From the NCBI GenBank assembly GCA_018266775.1, contig JAFDZS010000011.1:503245-567244 (forward strand): 64,000 nucleotides of DNA, written 5' to 3'. The notes under the pieces were generated by a model. The model was not told where the DNA came from. It searched no databases and saw nothing but the letters and a program-made list of their open reading frames with translations. Within the stretch, counting starts at the first letter, position 1. Each line of letters begins with the position of its first letter. Below, piece by piece: positions 46,219 through 55,241 of the stretch. The position numbers were made by a program, and so were the translations under genes. This DNA is from Bacteroidota bacterium. GTDB lineage: Bacteria; Bacteroidota; Bacteroidia; Chitinophagales; Chitinophagaceae.

Positions 46219-46664
46219 TCTTTATTTTCTTTATACATTTTATCGTAAGACCACGGGCCATTACCCAACACCAGGAACAATATCAATAATAACAGCACCA
46301 CTATTGAAGTGGTTAATTCCTGTGGTGCCACACTACCGTTTTCGGTAAAGCGCAACAGGATGATGGCACCAATAAGAATCGGCATTTGCGAAATACAGGC
46401 CAGCCGGGTATGCAAACCGATGGCAATAAAAAAGCCCCCCAGCAGGTGTAATACCACAATCACCTGCCCAAGCAATACCAGTGCAAATGAACCAGCACCC
46501 ATATTACTGTTGTTGAGATAACCGATCAGTACACTCATGTCGAAAAGAAAACTGATGCCCTTGTAGCAGAGGAAAAGTCCGAGTGCCACACGTATGATGT
46601 CAAGCCATTTGGAGTGATGACTTTCACCCCAAAGCTCTAAGCGATGGAGATAATTCATATACAT
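46215..46664 (-). CDS. DoxX family membrane protein
   Basis: 149 residues, four membrane helices (about 20-42, 58-80, 85-105, 112-130). The DoxX pattern includes LFLCYKGISFLFDM near the start and AIGLHTRLACISQMPILIGA in the middle. Members are linked to quinol or thiol redox chemistry, but the function of this subgroup is unknown. Confidence 0.82.
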   Translation of the reverse strand: MYMNYLHRLELWGESHHSKWLDIIRVALGLFLCYKGISFLFDMSVLIGYLNNSNMGAGSFALVLLGQVIVVLHLLGGFFIAIGLHTRLACISQMPILIGAIILLRFTENGSVAPQELTTSIVVLLLLILFLVLGNGPWSYDKMYKENKE

Positions 46665-47040
46665 AAATTTAGCGTGAGCAATAAAGAGCTAATTAAATGT
46701 AAGCATTTTAACCGGCAATTGCAAGTATGAGTTATGCACCGTATTAGTACGCAAGAAAAAATCCGGTGCAGTTGTACCGGATTACACAGTAATTTTTCCA
46801 ATTAGAAGAATGTCAGGTTGGGTGAGATAAAACTGGCTACTGCTGAGATTACCGTCTTCGCCCCACAGGGTAAATAAACTCAGACGGACAGACTTTTGCT
46901 TTGCCACTTGAGTACTATCAAATTATAAAAGCTGTCAGGTTGAGCTTGGCGAAACCGGCTAAAACTGAAATAACCACCTTTAATAAACTAAGACGGACAG
47001 ACTTTTGCTTTGCCACGTGAGTACCATCAAATTATTAAAA
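46665..47040. repeat. Composite intergenic repeats M2, with a 109-base direct duplication
   Basis: TGTCAGGTTGGGTGAG at 46811, ACCGTCTTCGCCCCACAGGG at 46851-46870, then two copies of a unit (AGACGGACAGACTTTTGCTTTGCCAC, in part, at 46882 and 46991, 109 bases apart), each ending in TGTCAGGTTGAGCTTG. No ORF is present. Promoter of the DoxX gene should lie at the left end. Confidence 0.6.
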
Positions 47041-47130
47041 CTGTCAGGTTGAGCTTGATTTCCCTGCGGGTCGAAACCGGTTAATCTTCCCAAGGCGTCA
47101 AGACGGTTTGCAATCGTCAGACGCCTGATG
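47041..47130 (-). repeat. C-A composite repeat, left copy
   Basis: CTGTCAGGTTGAGCTTG, an insert with TTTCCCTGCGGG, TCGAAACCGGTTAA, then AAGGCGTCAAGACGG and GTCAGACGCCTG. The reverse complement recurs at 48614-48691 on the other side of two genes. Confidence 0.75.
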
Positions 47131-47153
47131 AAGTTCATTAATTGAAGCAATAT

Positions 47154-47903
47154 TTATTTACCAAACACTTTTTTCAGCAACGATGTTACCTGCGCTGCAG
47201 GGTTCGTCCTGATCTTCTTTTCTTCATCTGCAATGGAAAGGAATACACCGTTTAATGCTTTATCCGTTACATAAGCAGTTAAATCTGTATTCACCGGTGC
47301 TTTTGTAAAAGGAATTTTGTTATAGGCAGTAAAAGCATCTTTCCAGTATTGTGTGGCATTCACTTTACTAAGCGATGCTTCAATGATAGGTTTCATTTTG
47401 GCAGTTAACGCTGCTGTTGTTTGTCCTTTCAAATATTCCGTAGCTGCATTATTACCACCGTTTAATATCTTCAGCCCGTCTGTTAAGGTCATGTGTTTAA
47501 TGGCATCAATAAAGATGGGAGCAATACTACCTGCGGCATCTTCTGCTGCACGGTTCATGGAAAGAATGGCTTTATCTGCCAGCGATCCCAAACCTGCTTT
47601 ACGCAATGTGGCTTCCACCTTTTGCGCTTCAGGCGGCATCAATATCTTTAATGCAGCGTTGGCAAAGAAGCCATCCACTTTATGCAGGCGGCCTGCAGCA
47701 CTGTCAGTACCAATACTCAGCGCTTCTTTTAACCCGTTTACAATATCATCATTGCTCAGGCTGGATTTACCGGAAGAAATTGTTTTTAAAATATTACCGC
47801 TGCTGTCTTTCGATGTGGCTTTTTTCAGTTTGTTTAAAAGGCCCTGTGCATGAAGACTGGATACGGCTAAAGCACAGCATAACAAAAAGGTACATTTTTT
47901 CAT
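47154..47903 (-). CDS. DUF4197 secreted protein
   Basis: 249 residues with a signal peptide (KKCTFLLCCALAVSSLHAQ). The rest is alpha-helical with DIVNGLKEALSIGTDSAAGRL and FFANAALKILMPPEAQKVE, the DUF4197 signature, and KALNGVFLSIADEEKKIRTNP at the end. Widespread in Bacteroidota and Proteobacteria; function unknown. Confidence 0.87.
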   Translation of the reverse strand: MKKCTFLLCCALAVSSLHAQGLLNKLKKATSKDSSGNILKTISSGKSSLSNDDIVNGLKEALSIGTDSAAGRLHKVDGFFANAALKILMPPEAQKVEATLRKAGLGSLADKAILSMNRAAEDAAGSIAPIFIDAIKHMTLTDGLKILNGGNNAATEYLKGQTTAALTAKMKPIIEASLSKVNATQYWKDAFTAYNKIPFTKAPVNTDLTAYVTDKALNGVFLSIADEEKKIRTNPAAQVTSLLKKVFGK

Positions 47904-48056
47904 ATTGAGATTTTATTGGTATCAGACGACAAAAGTATCCACATTTATGCTAACGATCGGTTAAAAACTAATTAAAGATAACGGTTTTACCAGGCAGTAT
48001 TCATTTTACATTTGCGCTCCGGTTTACTATTACCAATATCATACCACAGTATCGTC

Positions 48057-48599
48057 ATGACAAAAAAAATCAACATCCTGGCCGTTTCGGGCAGTACCCG
48101 CAAACAATCATCTAATCATCGGTTGCTGAAAGCTATTGCAACTATGTATACCGCATCCGTCAATATGATATTTTTTGAAGGGTTAGCCGCATTGCCCCCC
48201 TTTAACCCGGACGATACCGATGCTCCCATTGCTGAAGTAATGCAATGGCGAAGCATGATTGCTGCTGCAGATGGCGTACTCCTCTGCACCCCTGAATATG
48301 CGCATGGTGTGCCCGGCGCTTTGAAGAACGCCATTGACTGGACGGTTTCCACCAACGAATTTTCGCAGAAGCCCACTGCACTGATTACCGCGTCCACCGA
48401 TGGCCGGTTTGGGCATGAATCATTATTGGAGACTTTGAAAACAATTGAAGCAGGCCATGTGTCTTCGTTGCAGTTGCTCATCCAGTTTGTGCAAACAAAA
48501 ATTGCTGCTGATGGAACTATCACAGACGCACATACGCTTTCTGCAGTAAAAGAATTAATGGATAAGTTTTTATTGCGGATTAAGGAAAATTCATATTAG
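48057..48599 (+). CDS. NADPH-dependent FMN reductase
   Basis: 180 residues from ATG 48057 (TKKINILAVSGSTRKQSSN); the frame from 48012 adds 15 implausible residues. Flavodoxin-like fold: the FMN phosphate loop is SGSTRKQSSNHRLL, and LCTPEYAHGVPGALKNAIDW is the family's isoalloxazine-binding motif. It reduces quinones, chromate or azo compounds in this family; the physiological substrate is unknown. Divergent from the DUF4197 gene. Confidence 0.88.
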   Translation: MTKKINILAVSGSTRKQSSNHRLLKAIATMYTASVNMIFFEGLAALPPFNPDDTDAPIAEVMQWRSMIAAADGVLLCTPEYAHGVPGALKNAIDWTVSTNEFSQKPTALITASTDGRFGHESLLETLKTIEAGHVSSLQLLIQFVQTKIAADGTITDAHTLSAVKELMDKFLLRIKENSY

Positions 48600-48613
48600 C
48601 AGGTACCAAAGTC

Positions 48614-48763
48614 AACAGGCGCCTGACGGTTACAAACCGTCTTGACGCCTTGGAAAACTATCAACCGGTTTCGCCAGGCTCAACCTGACAGCTTATAAAT
48701 TTGCAGGCTTTTATTCTTCAACTTGTTTTACTGTCAGGCTGAGCCTGTCGAAGACGGTTATTT
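48614..48763. repeat. C-A composite repeat, right copy, plus module B (M3)
   Basis: CAGGCGCCTGACGG, AAACCGTCTTGACGCCTTGG, AACCGGTTTCG, CAGGCTCAACCTGACAG: the inverse of 47041-47130, lacking its CCCTGCGGG insert. A second inverted module (CTGTCAGGCTGAGCCTGTCG, GAAGACGG) follows at 48731-48759. Confidence 0.75.
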
Positions 48764-48794
48764 TAATGGGCAGTACAATGAATTTTTATCAGTC

Positions 48795-49448
48795 TTAAAA
48801 CACAGGTTCATTTTTTACCTGAACAGATAACGCACCAGTCGGGCACTTCGCCACCTGGTCAATGATGGCCTGTTTATCGGCGCCATTAATATTCACCCAG
48901 GGATGCGCTTTCAAATCAAATACTTTGGGCAACTGCGTTACGCAGCGGCCGGAATGTTTACACAGTTCTGGTTTCCAAACCACAGTAATATCATCATTAC
49001 TGTATTTGATCTTCTTTTCCACGTCTTCGTTATGATATACAAAAGTGCGTACTTTAATTTCTCCCTGCAGAATTTTTGATATCGGGCAGGCCTGTGCAAT
49101 TTCACTAAGCCGGTTTCTTTGTTCGGGTTCCAGTTGTGCACCGGGAAAATCAATGTCCCTGTCGATAAATGTTGTTATCGCTTCTCCCTGTTTAGATTGA
49201 AAGAGATTGGCGTTTACTGTTACCTGTGGTATCTCCCAACCTTTGCGGTCGATATACATGCGCAGCGTGATGAGCGTGCAGGAAGCCAATGAAGATAACA
49301 ACAATGTATATGGATCCGGGCCGGTATCTGCACCGCCGCCTTTCACCGGTTCATCGGCAATCAAAGTTCCACTGCGCCATTGAATGGTGCAGTGGTAATG
49401 TGCTTTCTCTATGGTACCGTGTACCGGTTGTTCTAACTGGTATTGCAT
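48795..49448 (-). CDS. OsmC-like protein fused to a divergent 4Fe-4S mono-cluster ferredoxin domain
   Basis: 217 residues. Residues 1-135 are OsmC-like, with the two redox cysteines in SLASCTLITLRMYI and AQACPISKIL. Residues 145-210 match the Fer4_19 (divergent 4Fe-4S mono-cluster) pattern: ELCKHSGRCVTQLPKVFDL and KCPTGALSV, with three conserved cysteines. OsmC proteins reduce organic hydroperoxides with thiols; the added cluster could feed electrons directly (inference). Followed upstream by the small acetyltransferase gene. Confidence 0.86.
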   Translation of the reverse strand: MQYQLEQPVHGTIEKAHYHCTIQWRSGTLIADEPVKGGGADTGPDPYTLLLSSLASCTLITLRMYIDRKGWEIPQVTVNANLFQSKQGEAITTFIDRDIDFPGAQLEPEQRNRLSEIAQACPISKILQGEIKVRTFVYHNEDVEKKIKYSNDDITVVWKPELCKHSGRCVTQLPKVFDLKAHPWVNINGADKQAIIDQVAKCPTGALSVQVKNEPVF

Positions 49449-49479
49449 AACAATGCTGTTTGGCTGTTAAGATTATTGA

Positions 49480-49788
49480 TCAAAGATGGGTTACGCTGGC
49501 ATCCAGCAGCATTTTCCATTGCGGGTGCCTTTTGATGTATGCGATCACAAAGGGGCAAAGCGGAATCAGCCGCAGGTGGTTGTGTTCAATATACTCCAGT
49601 GTTTTTTCAATGATGGCGGTTGCAGCGCCTTTGCCTTCCAGTTCGGGCGGCACTTCGGTATGCAGCAGTTTGATGGTAAAATTATCCTGTTCAAAAACAA
49701 TAATGACCCGGCTGTCTCCCACCATCATTTCAAAGCGGTGCAGGTGGTCATTCTTCACCAGCGCCAGTTGTTCATATTCTGTTTTCAT
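49480..49788 (-). CDS. Small GNAT-like acetyltransferase (NATD1/YjdJ type)
   Basis: 102 residues. The minimal GNAT fold is seen: ARVIIVFEQ-like strands (GDSRVIIVFEQDNFTIKLLHTEV), then the acetyl-CoA loop PPELEGKGAATAIIEKTLEYI and RLIPLCPFVIAYIKRHPQW, the conserved C-P-F-V motif. Target unknown. It precedes the OsmC-ferredoxin gene on the same strand by 31 bases and is probably cotranscribed. Confidence 0.87.
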   Translation of the reverse strand: MKTEYEQLALVKNDHLHRFEMMVGDSRVIIVFEQDNFTIKLLHTEVPPELEGKGAATAIIEKTLEYIEHNHLRLIPLCPFVIAYIKRHPQWKMLLDASVTHL

Positions 49789-49956
49789 GTGTCAATAGTT
49801 GTAGTTAAAGGTAAGAAAGAATTGGGTTGGTGGAGTTGCAGGATTTTTGGAAGAAAGAAAATTGAGCATTATCATCATCATAAACTGATTAAGAAACTTT
49901 TGGTCAGGCCGACTTTCCTTGTTAAATTGTTTGTGTATAAACATACAAACCATATA

Positions 49957-50565
49957 ATGAACAAAATTATCCCCCTATGTTTTTTGTTGGCACTCTGTAG
50001 TTGTACTGAAAATCAAAATACAAAGAAAGTAAATAACCCTCCTGTTATTGACTCTTTGCCAGCTACAGAAGTATTTGTAGATACTAGTCAGGATGAAGGC
50101 TGGGGAGCAGATGTAAGACTTTCATTTATTAACAAAACCTGTACTGACACATCGATTGTCTATGACGTAAATTCAATTTACAAAAATCGAAATATAGGAT
50201 TTATACTAAGTGTGCCTGTCAAAGGTCACCTGCATTTGGCGTTTCGAAGCAGAGGTATTAGCAGTGATAGGTTTATTCAATTTTTTAAGCAATTATATTT
50301 ATCTAAACCCGATACCTTGAGCAGGTTCAATAATGAAACTTTTGTTGACTGTATGTATATGGGAGATTACATAGATAGCCTGAATCAGCAAGCAAAAGGG
50401 GTTTATACCTCTACACATTATTGTAAACTTTTTTTCCAAGGTAAGAATGAAGATGACTATGCCGAGCTCTATCTAAACATCAACGATGAAGAACATTGGA
50501 TTGAATTAAGAGAGAAAGATTCGGAATACAGGAAGACCATTATTAAACTGTTTACAAGCCACTAA
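49957..50565 (+). CDS. Lipoprotein, unknown function
   Basis: 202 residues from ATG 49957; the open frame extends to 49486 but overlaps the acetyltransferase and lacks coding character. Lipobox LALCSC. The rest is soluble with no recognised family. The base composition is more AT-rich than the neighbours, as in the next gene; both could be a recently acquired pair, though this is weak. Confidence 0.65.
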   Translation: MNKIIPLCFLLALCSCTENQNTKKVNNPPVIDSLPATEVFVDTSQDEGWGADVRLSFINKTCTDTSIVYDVNSIYKNRNIGFILSVPVKGHLHLAFRSRGISSDRFIQFFKQLYLSKPDTLSRFNNETFVDCMYMGDYIDSLNQQAKGVYTSTHYCKLFFQGKNEDDYAELYLNINDEEHWIELREKDSEYRKTIIKLFTSH

Positions 50566-50643
50566 TATTTAAAAAAGATTAGGGCAGTTATATTATTAAT
50601 GGCAAATAAAAATTAAACTTCGTCCCCCAACTCAATAAACCTT

Positions 50644-51081
50644 ATGCTTTCTCTTTCCAAATATTATAAACGCTCTGCTATCCTACCATTTGGTGTCGTA
50701 TTCATTTCAGGCATAATTTTGAATTTAACGCATGATGGCAGTAGATATCAAAGTGAGTGGTTTACCGATGACGGCTTTGTTTTTTCCGTTGGATTAACAA
50801 TCCTGCTGTCTATTTTTATTTCATTATTGTCTCTTACTTTATTGCTTAATCAATTGGCTTCCGTAAGAAAAAACCCAATACTAAGTATGGTGTGCTGGAT
50901 GTTATTGCCAACTATAGTTTGTGCACTTGTCATTTATGAAGAAATCTTAAATTTCACTGGTCAATCGGATTTTCATGAAAAATATGAAGGAAACAGATTG
51001 CTTGATGGTTATATCCTATCTGTTGGTATTTTACATTTTTCTGCCTGCTTCTTGGTTGGCTTCATTATCGAAAACACATAA
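50644..51081 (+). CDS. Membrane protein, unknown function
   Basis: 145 residues, four hydrophobic helices (about 13-30, 48-70, 80-100, 120-142). No family recognised. AT-rich like the preceding lipoprotein gene. Confidence 0.6.
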   Translation: MLSLSKYYKRSAILPFGVVFISGIILNLTHDGSRYQSEWFTDDGFVFSVGLTILLSIFISLLSLTLLLNQLASVRKNPILSMVCWMLLPTIVCALVIYEEILNFTGQSDFHEKYEGNRLLDGYILSVGILHFSACFLVGFIIENT

Positions 51082-51272
51082 CATGATAAAAAATATTAGC
51101 ATTCTTTCCTAAGAATTACTATTATAATAATCTTCGTAAAAAAATATCAACCCTCCCTGCAATACTGATACTATCAAATGATACTATCACCCCTCCCGCA
51201 AAAACCCTTCCCCATCCCCAAAAAATCCCTTACATTTAATCCCTCATTTACTCATTTCAACCACCACTTTTC

Positions 51273-53978
51273 ATGAAACGATTATTTGCATGGGTATTGG
51301 CAATTGTATTGATACACAGCACCATCACCGCACAGGTTTCCCTCACAGCATTGCTTACAGAAAATTTAACCAGTCCCATCAGTGTGGATGCGGCTGCACC
51401 ACGCTTCAGCTGGCAATTACAGAGCGATAAAAGAAAAGTTTTGCAAACTGCGTATGAGTGCAAAGTGATGCAGGGTAAAAAAGTAGTATGGGCAAGCGGT
51501 AAAGTCTATTCATCACAATCAGTAATGGTGCATTATGCCGGCGCTCCATTGCAATCGGGCACGGCATACGAGTGGATGGTACGGGTGTGGGATAACAGTG
51601 GCGCCGTTTCTCCCTGGGCAAAAGCAACATTCCATACCGGCATGCTGAACCCCAATGATTGGAAAGCACAATGGATAGAAGCAGGTTTTGCAGAAGACAG
51701 CATCAACCGTCCGGCGCAATATTTCAGGCACGGGTTTGCATTACGTAAAAAAATACAATCTGCTTATGCGTACATCACAGCGCATGGCATGTATGAAGCA
51801 CAACTGAATGGACAACGCATAGGTGATGCCTACCTTACACCCGGCTGGACGAGTTATAACCATCGCCTGCAATACCAGGTGTATGATGTTACCAGCATGT
51901 TGCGCAATGGCAACAACGCAGTAGGTGTTGCAATTGGCATGGGTTGGTACCGCGGTTACCTGGCATGGAATGATAATAAAAATATTTATGGTAAGAAGAC
52001 GGGTGTATTGTTTCAACTCAATATTGTGTACTCAGATGGTTCAACTGAAACGGTAATTTCTGATGGATCATGGAAATCATCTTATGGCCCTGTCCGTTAT
52101 GCAGAAATTTATAATGGTGAAACGTATGATGCCAGGAAAGAACAAAGCGGTTGGGCTGATGCCGGTTTTAACGATGCCTCATGGAGTGCTGTAAAAATGG
52201 GCGCACCCGATCCGGCACCATTGATTGCCACGCAAAACGAACCCATCAAAAAACATGAAACATTTAAACCTATAAAAATCTTCACCACGCCCAAAGGCGA
52301 GCTGGTGGCGGATTTTGGACAGAACCTCGTGGGCTGGGTGCAACTGAAAGTAAAAGGCAACAGCGGCGACAGCATTAAAATTTTTCATGCAGAAGTGCTG
52401 ACGAAAGAAGGCAATTTTTATACTGACAACTTACGTGTCGCAAAAGAAGAAAATATTTACATCCTGAAAAGCGGTGCAGCAGAATCATTTGAACCGCATT
52501 TTACGTTCCAGGGTTTTCGCTATATCAAAATTGAAGGCTTCCCCGGAACATTACAAGCAGATAATATTACCGCAGTGGCTTTGTATTCTGATATGAAACC
52601 AACGGGCACATTTACTACATCCAATCCGCTCATCAATCAGCTGCAGCATAATATTCAATGGGGACAAAGAGGCAATTTTTTAGATGTACCCACAGATTGC
52701 CCTCAGCGGGATGAAAGATTGGGCTGGACCGGTGATGCACAGGTATTCTCCAGAACCGCTACATTTAATTTCAACGTCAACAATTTCTTTGCCAAATGGA
52801 TGAAAGATGTGGCCGCCGATCAGCAACCCAGTGGCAGTGTGCCCTTTGTAATTCCCAATGTATTAGGCCCCAATTCAGGTGGCTCCACCGGCTGGGCAGA
52901 TGTAAGCACCATTATACCCTGGAATGTATATACCGCTTACGGCGACACGCAGATTTTGGTCAACCAGTACAACAGCATGAAAGCCTGGGTGGGTTATATG
53001 GAAAAGAACAGTAAAAACCATTTATGGAATACCGGTTTCCATTTTGGCGACTGGTTATTTTACCGCCCATTTGATGATAACGATGGCCGCTCTGCTGTAA
53101 CAGATAAATATTACATTGCCCAATGCCTTTTTGCATGGTCCACACAAATGGTGCTGAATACAGCGAAGGTATTACAGAAAACAGACGACATTACTTATTA
53201 TACGCAATTGCTGCAACAGGTTAAAGATGCTTTTCTGAAAGAATATGTAACCCCTAATGGTCGTTTGTTATCCAGCACGCAAACTGCTTATGTACTCGCT
53301 TTGCATTTTGATATGCTGCCGGAAAATTTACGTCAGCCAACAGCAGACCGCCTGGTGGAGAACGTAAAAAGTTATGGCAATCATTTAACTACTGGTTTTT
53401 TAGGCACGCCTTATCTCTGCCATGTGCTCAGCCGTTTTGGGCATGATGATATTGCATATAAATTATTACTACAGGAAACCTACCCCTCATGGTTGTACCC
53501 TGTAAAAATGGGCGCCACCACCATATGGGAACGTTGGGATGGCATTAAACCCGATGGCAGCTTTGAAGTACCGTCAATGAATTCTTTCAACCATTATTCT
53601 TACGGCGCCATTGGCGACTGGATGTACCGCGTAATGGCAGGATTAGATACGTATGATGATGGCCCCGGTTATAAACACATCAAAATACAACCGCATATTG
53701 GTGGTGGATTCACTAAAGCATCGGCCACGTTGCAAACTTATTACGGCGCTGTTACCAGCAGTTGGTTGATTACTGATGGAAAACTTGCAATGGACGTTAC
53801 TATTCCCGCCAATGCAACGGCAACCATTTTTATACCGTCTGCAGCTGCATCAGCGATTACCGAAAGCGGCACAGCTTTAACGGCTTCAAAAGATTGTAAA
53901 GTGATGGGTACAGAAAATGGTTATGTTATAGTTGAAGTGGGTTCAGGTACGTATCATTTTGAAACGCCTAAAAATTAA
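51273..53978 (+). CDS. Alpha-L-rhamnosidase, family GH78
   Basis: 901 residues with a signal peptide (1-20, ending TITAQ). Order: N-terminal beta-sandwich (ENLTSPISVDAAAPRFSWQLQ), rhamnosidase N domain with carbohydrate-binding fold (about 150-320), beta domain, (alpha/alpha)6 barrel (about 430-780) and a C-terminal beta-sandwich. The catalytic acid region is DVPTDCPQRDERLGWTGDAQ and the second site TTIWERWDGIKPDG; FNHYSYGAIGDWMYR is conserved. It releases rhamnose from pectin side chains or glycosides. No SusCD pair or regulator is adjacent, so it is not in a typical polysaccharide locus. Confidence 0.94.
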   Translation: MKRLFAWVLAIVLIHSTITAQVSLTALLTENLTSPISVDAAAPRFSWQLQSDKRKVLQTAYECKVMQGKKVVWASGKVYSSQSVMVHYAGAPLQSGTAYEWMVRVWDNSGAVSPWAKATFHTGMLNPNDWKAQWIEAGFAEDSINRPAQYFRHGFALRKKIQSAYAYITAHGMYEAQLNGQRIGDAYLTPGWTSYNHRLQYQVYDVTSMLRNGNNAVGVAIGMGWYRGYLAWNDNKNIYGKKTGVLFQLNIVYSDGSTETVISDGSWKSSYGPVRYAEIYNGETYDARKEQSGWADAGFNDASWSAVKMGAPDPAPLIATQNEPIKKHETFKPIKIFTTPKGELVADFGQNLVGWVQLKVKGNSGDSIKIFHAEVLTKEGNFYTDNLRVAKEENIYILKSGAAESFEPHFTFQGFRYIKIEGFPGTLQADNITAVALYSDMKPTGTFTTSNPLINQLQHNIQWGQRGNFLDVPTDCPQRDERLGWTGDAQVFSRTATFNFNVNNFFAKWMKDVAADQQPSGSVPFVIPNVLGPNSGGSTGWADVSTIIPWNVYTAYGDTQILVNQYNSMKAWVGYMEKNSKNHLWNTGFHFGDWLFYRPFDDNDGRSAVTDKYYIAQCLFAWSTQMVLNTAKVLQKTDDITYYTQLLQQVKDAFLKEYVTPNGRLLSSTQTAYVLALHFDMLPENLRQPTADRLVENVKSYGNHLTTGFLGTPYLCHVLSRFGHDDIAYKLLLQETYPSWLYPVKMGATTIWERWDGIKPDGSFEVPSMNSFNHYSYGAIGDWMYRVMAGLDTYDDGPGYKHIKIQPHIGGGFTKASATLQTYYGAVTSSWLITDGKLAMDVTIPANATATIFIPSAAASAITESGTALTASKDCKVMGTENGYVIVEVGSGTYHFETPKN

Positions 53979-54024
53979 TAGCTGGTAATAATAGCATACA
54001 AATCAATTGATGCTGCTATTTTAA

Positions 54025-54049
54025 AGAAGGCAACCTTGCAGGTTGACTT
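54025..54049. repeat. Palindromic repeat P, copy 1
   Basis: GAAGGCAACCTTGCAGGTTGACTTC forms arms GAAGgCAACC/GGTTGaCTTC with one mismatch (shown in two parts: 54025-54034 and 54040-54049). Same element as in the 61.8-62.1 kb block. Confidence 0.65.
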
Positions 54050-54167
54050 CTTCAGAAGATATTTCTAATTGAAGATCATTAAAAAAAATATTCCTGAACT
54101 TGTCCAATAAATAAAATGCTGTTCGACATGATGGTAATAATTCATTACACAATTAAAAAAAATTACC

Positions 54168-54551
54168 ATGACAGCAACAGAAAACGCACTCAACTGGTTT
54201 GAAATATCTGTATCAGATATCAACCGTGCAAGCAAATTTTATGAAACCATTTTTGGCATCACCCTCAACCAGCAGGAGATGATGGGCATGAAAATGGCTT
54301 TCTTTCCTTATGAAGATATGAACGGAAAAGTTTCAGGAGGGTTGGTACAGGGCCCGATGCATAAACCCAGTGCCGATGGTACTAAAGTTTACCTGAACGG
54401 CAACCCTGATTTAAGTAATGCTTTATCCAAAGTGGAAGCAGCCGGTGGAAAAGTATTGATGCCTAAAACAAAAATCTCCGATGAGATTGGTTACATGGCT
54501 TTCTTCAGCGATACAGAAGGCAATACGGTGGCATTACACTCGGGTAAATAA
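54168..54551 (+). CDS. VOC (glyoxalase/bleomycin resistance) family protein
   Basis: 127 residues. Two beta-alpha-beta-beta-beta modules: NWFEISVSDINRASKFYETI and KVEAAGGKVLMPKTKI, with the closing FFSDTEGNTVALHS. Such proteins bind a metal and act as lyases, dioxygenases or binding proteins; the specific role is open. Members of this type often lie next to YCII and ECF42 genes, as here. Confidence 0.87.
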   Translation: MTATENALNWFEISVSDINRASKFYETIFGITLNQQEMMGMKMAFFPYEDMNGKVSGGLVQGPMHKPSADGTKVYLNGNPDLSNALSKVEAAGGKVLMPKTKISDEIGYMAFFSDTEGNTVALHSGK

Positions 54552-54611
54552 TTCGTTCAACTTTGTCAATGTCTTTTAGTTAACAATCAAATACTGCCAG
54601 GAGTGTGACAA

Positions 54612-54788
54612 AACCCGGTTAATACTAAAGCAGCCGTCTTCGACAAGCTCAGACTGACAGACTTTAGGGTTGAGAAGTGAAAACCTTTCACTCATAACAG
54701 CTGTCAGGTTGAGTGCGTTTGTCCTGTGGAGCGAAACCGGGTTCACAATGAACTAACCGTCTTCGCCAGGCTCAGACTGACATACTTT
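54612..54788. repeat. Composite intergenic repeats M4
   Basis: Two GCCGTCTTCGACAAGCTC / ACCGTCTTCGCCAGGCTC modules, each followed by AGACTGACA, around a central TGTCAGGTTGAGTG with a TCCTGTGGAGCGAAACCGGG variant end. Fills the spacer before the YCII gene. Confidence 0.65.
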
Positions 54789-54841
54789 AAGATTGAAGAG
54801 CAAAACATTTAAATAACAATTACCAACAAAAATCATTTTTC

Positions 54842-55186
54842 ATGCAAGACTTTTTATTAATCTTCAGAAGGGAACACACCGGTCCGCAATCGGTATTATC
54901 GCCAGAACAATTACAGGCCATGATGAAACCCTGGCAGGACTGGCTGGGCAGTATTGCTGCACAAAACAAGTTAGTGGCTGCAGGAAATCGTCTCGCTCAC
55001 GAAGGCAACGTAATCCGCCCCAATAATGTGATCACCAATGGCCCTTATGTAGAAATTAAGGAAGCCATCGGTGGCTATTCCATTATCAAAGCAGAAAGTT
55101 TGGAAGAAGCTACCGAATTATCTAAAGGTTGCCCGATACTGATGGTAGGCGGCAGCGTGGAAGTAAGAACGATCATTGCCATGTAA
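54842..55186 (+). CDS. YCII (DGPF) domain protein
   Basis: 114 residues. The YCII fold is seen in DFLLIFRREHTGPQSV, MMKPWQDWLGSIAAQNKLVAAG and GPYVEIKEAIGGYSIIKAESLEEATEL. These proteins are encoded next to ECF42 sigma factors and are thought to belong to their regulon or act as partners. The sigma gene starts 55 bases downstream. Confidence 0.9.
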   Translation: MQDFLLIFRREHTGPQSVLSPEQLQAMMKPWQDWLGSIAAQNKLVAAGNRLAHEGNVIRPNNVITNGPYVEIKEAIGGYSIIKAESLEEATELSKGCPILMVGGSVEVRTIIAM

Positions 55187-55241
55187 TACAAAACGTTTTC
55201 GTAACAAATGCCTCCTTAATTTTACGGAGGCATTATTTTTT

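Noticed and set aside
46882..47090. Possible CRISPR array from the repeated AGACGGACAGAC segment
   Set aside because: Only two units, in a 109-base duplication without unique spacers, and no cas genes are nearby.
49486..49956. N-terminal extension of the lipoprotein frame at 49957
   Set aside because: It overlaps the antisense acetyltransferase gene, and the lipoprotein signal peptide starts at 49957.
51082..51272. Duplicate of GATACTATCA at about 51168-51187 as a regulatory repeat
   Set aside because: Only a two-copy 10-base repeat in a low-complexity AC-rich spacer; could easily be chance.
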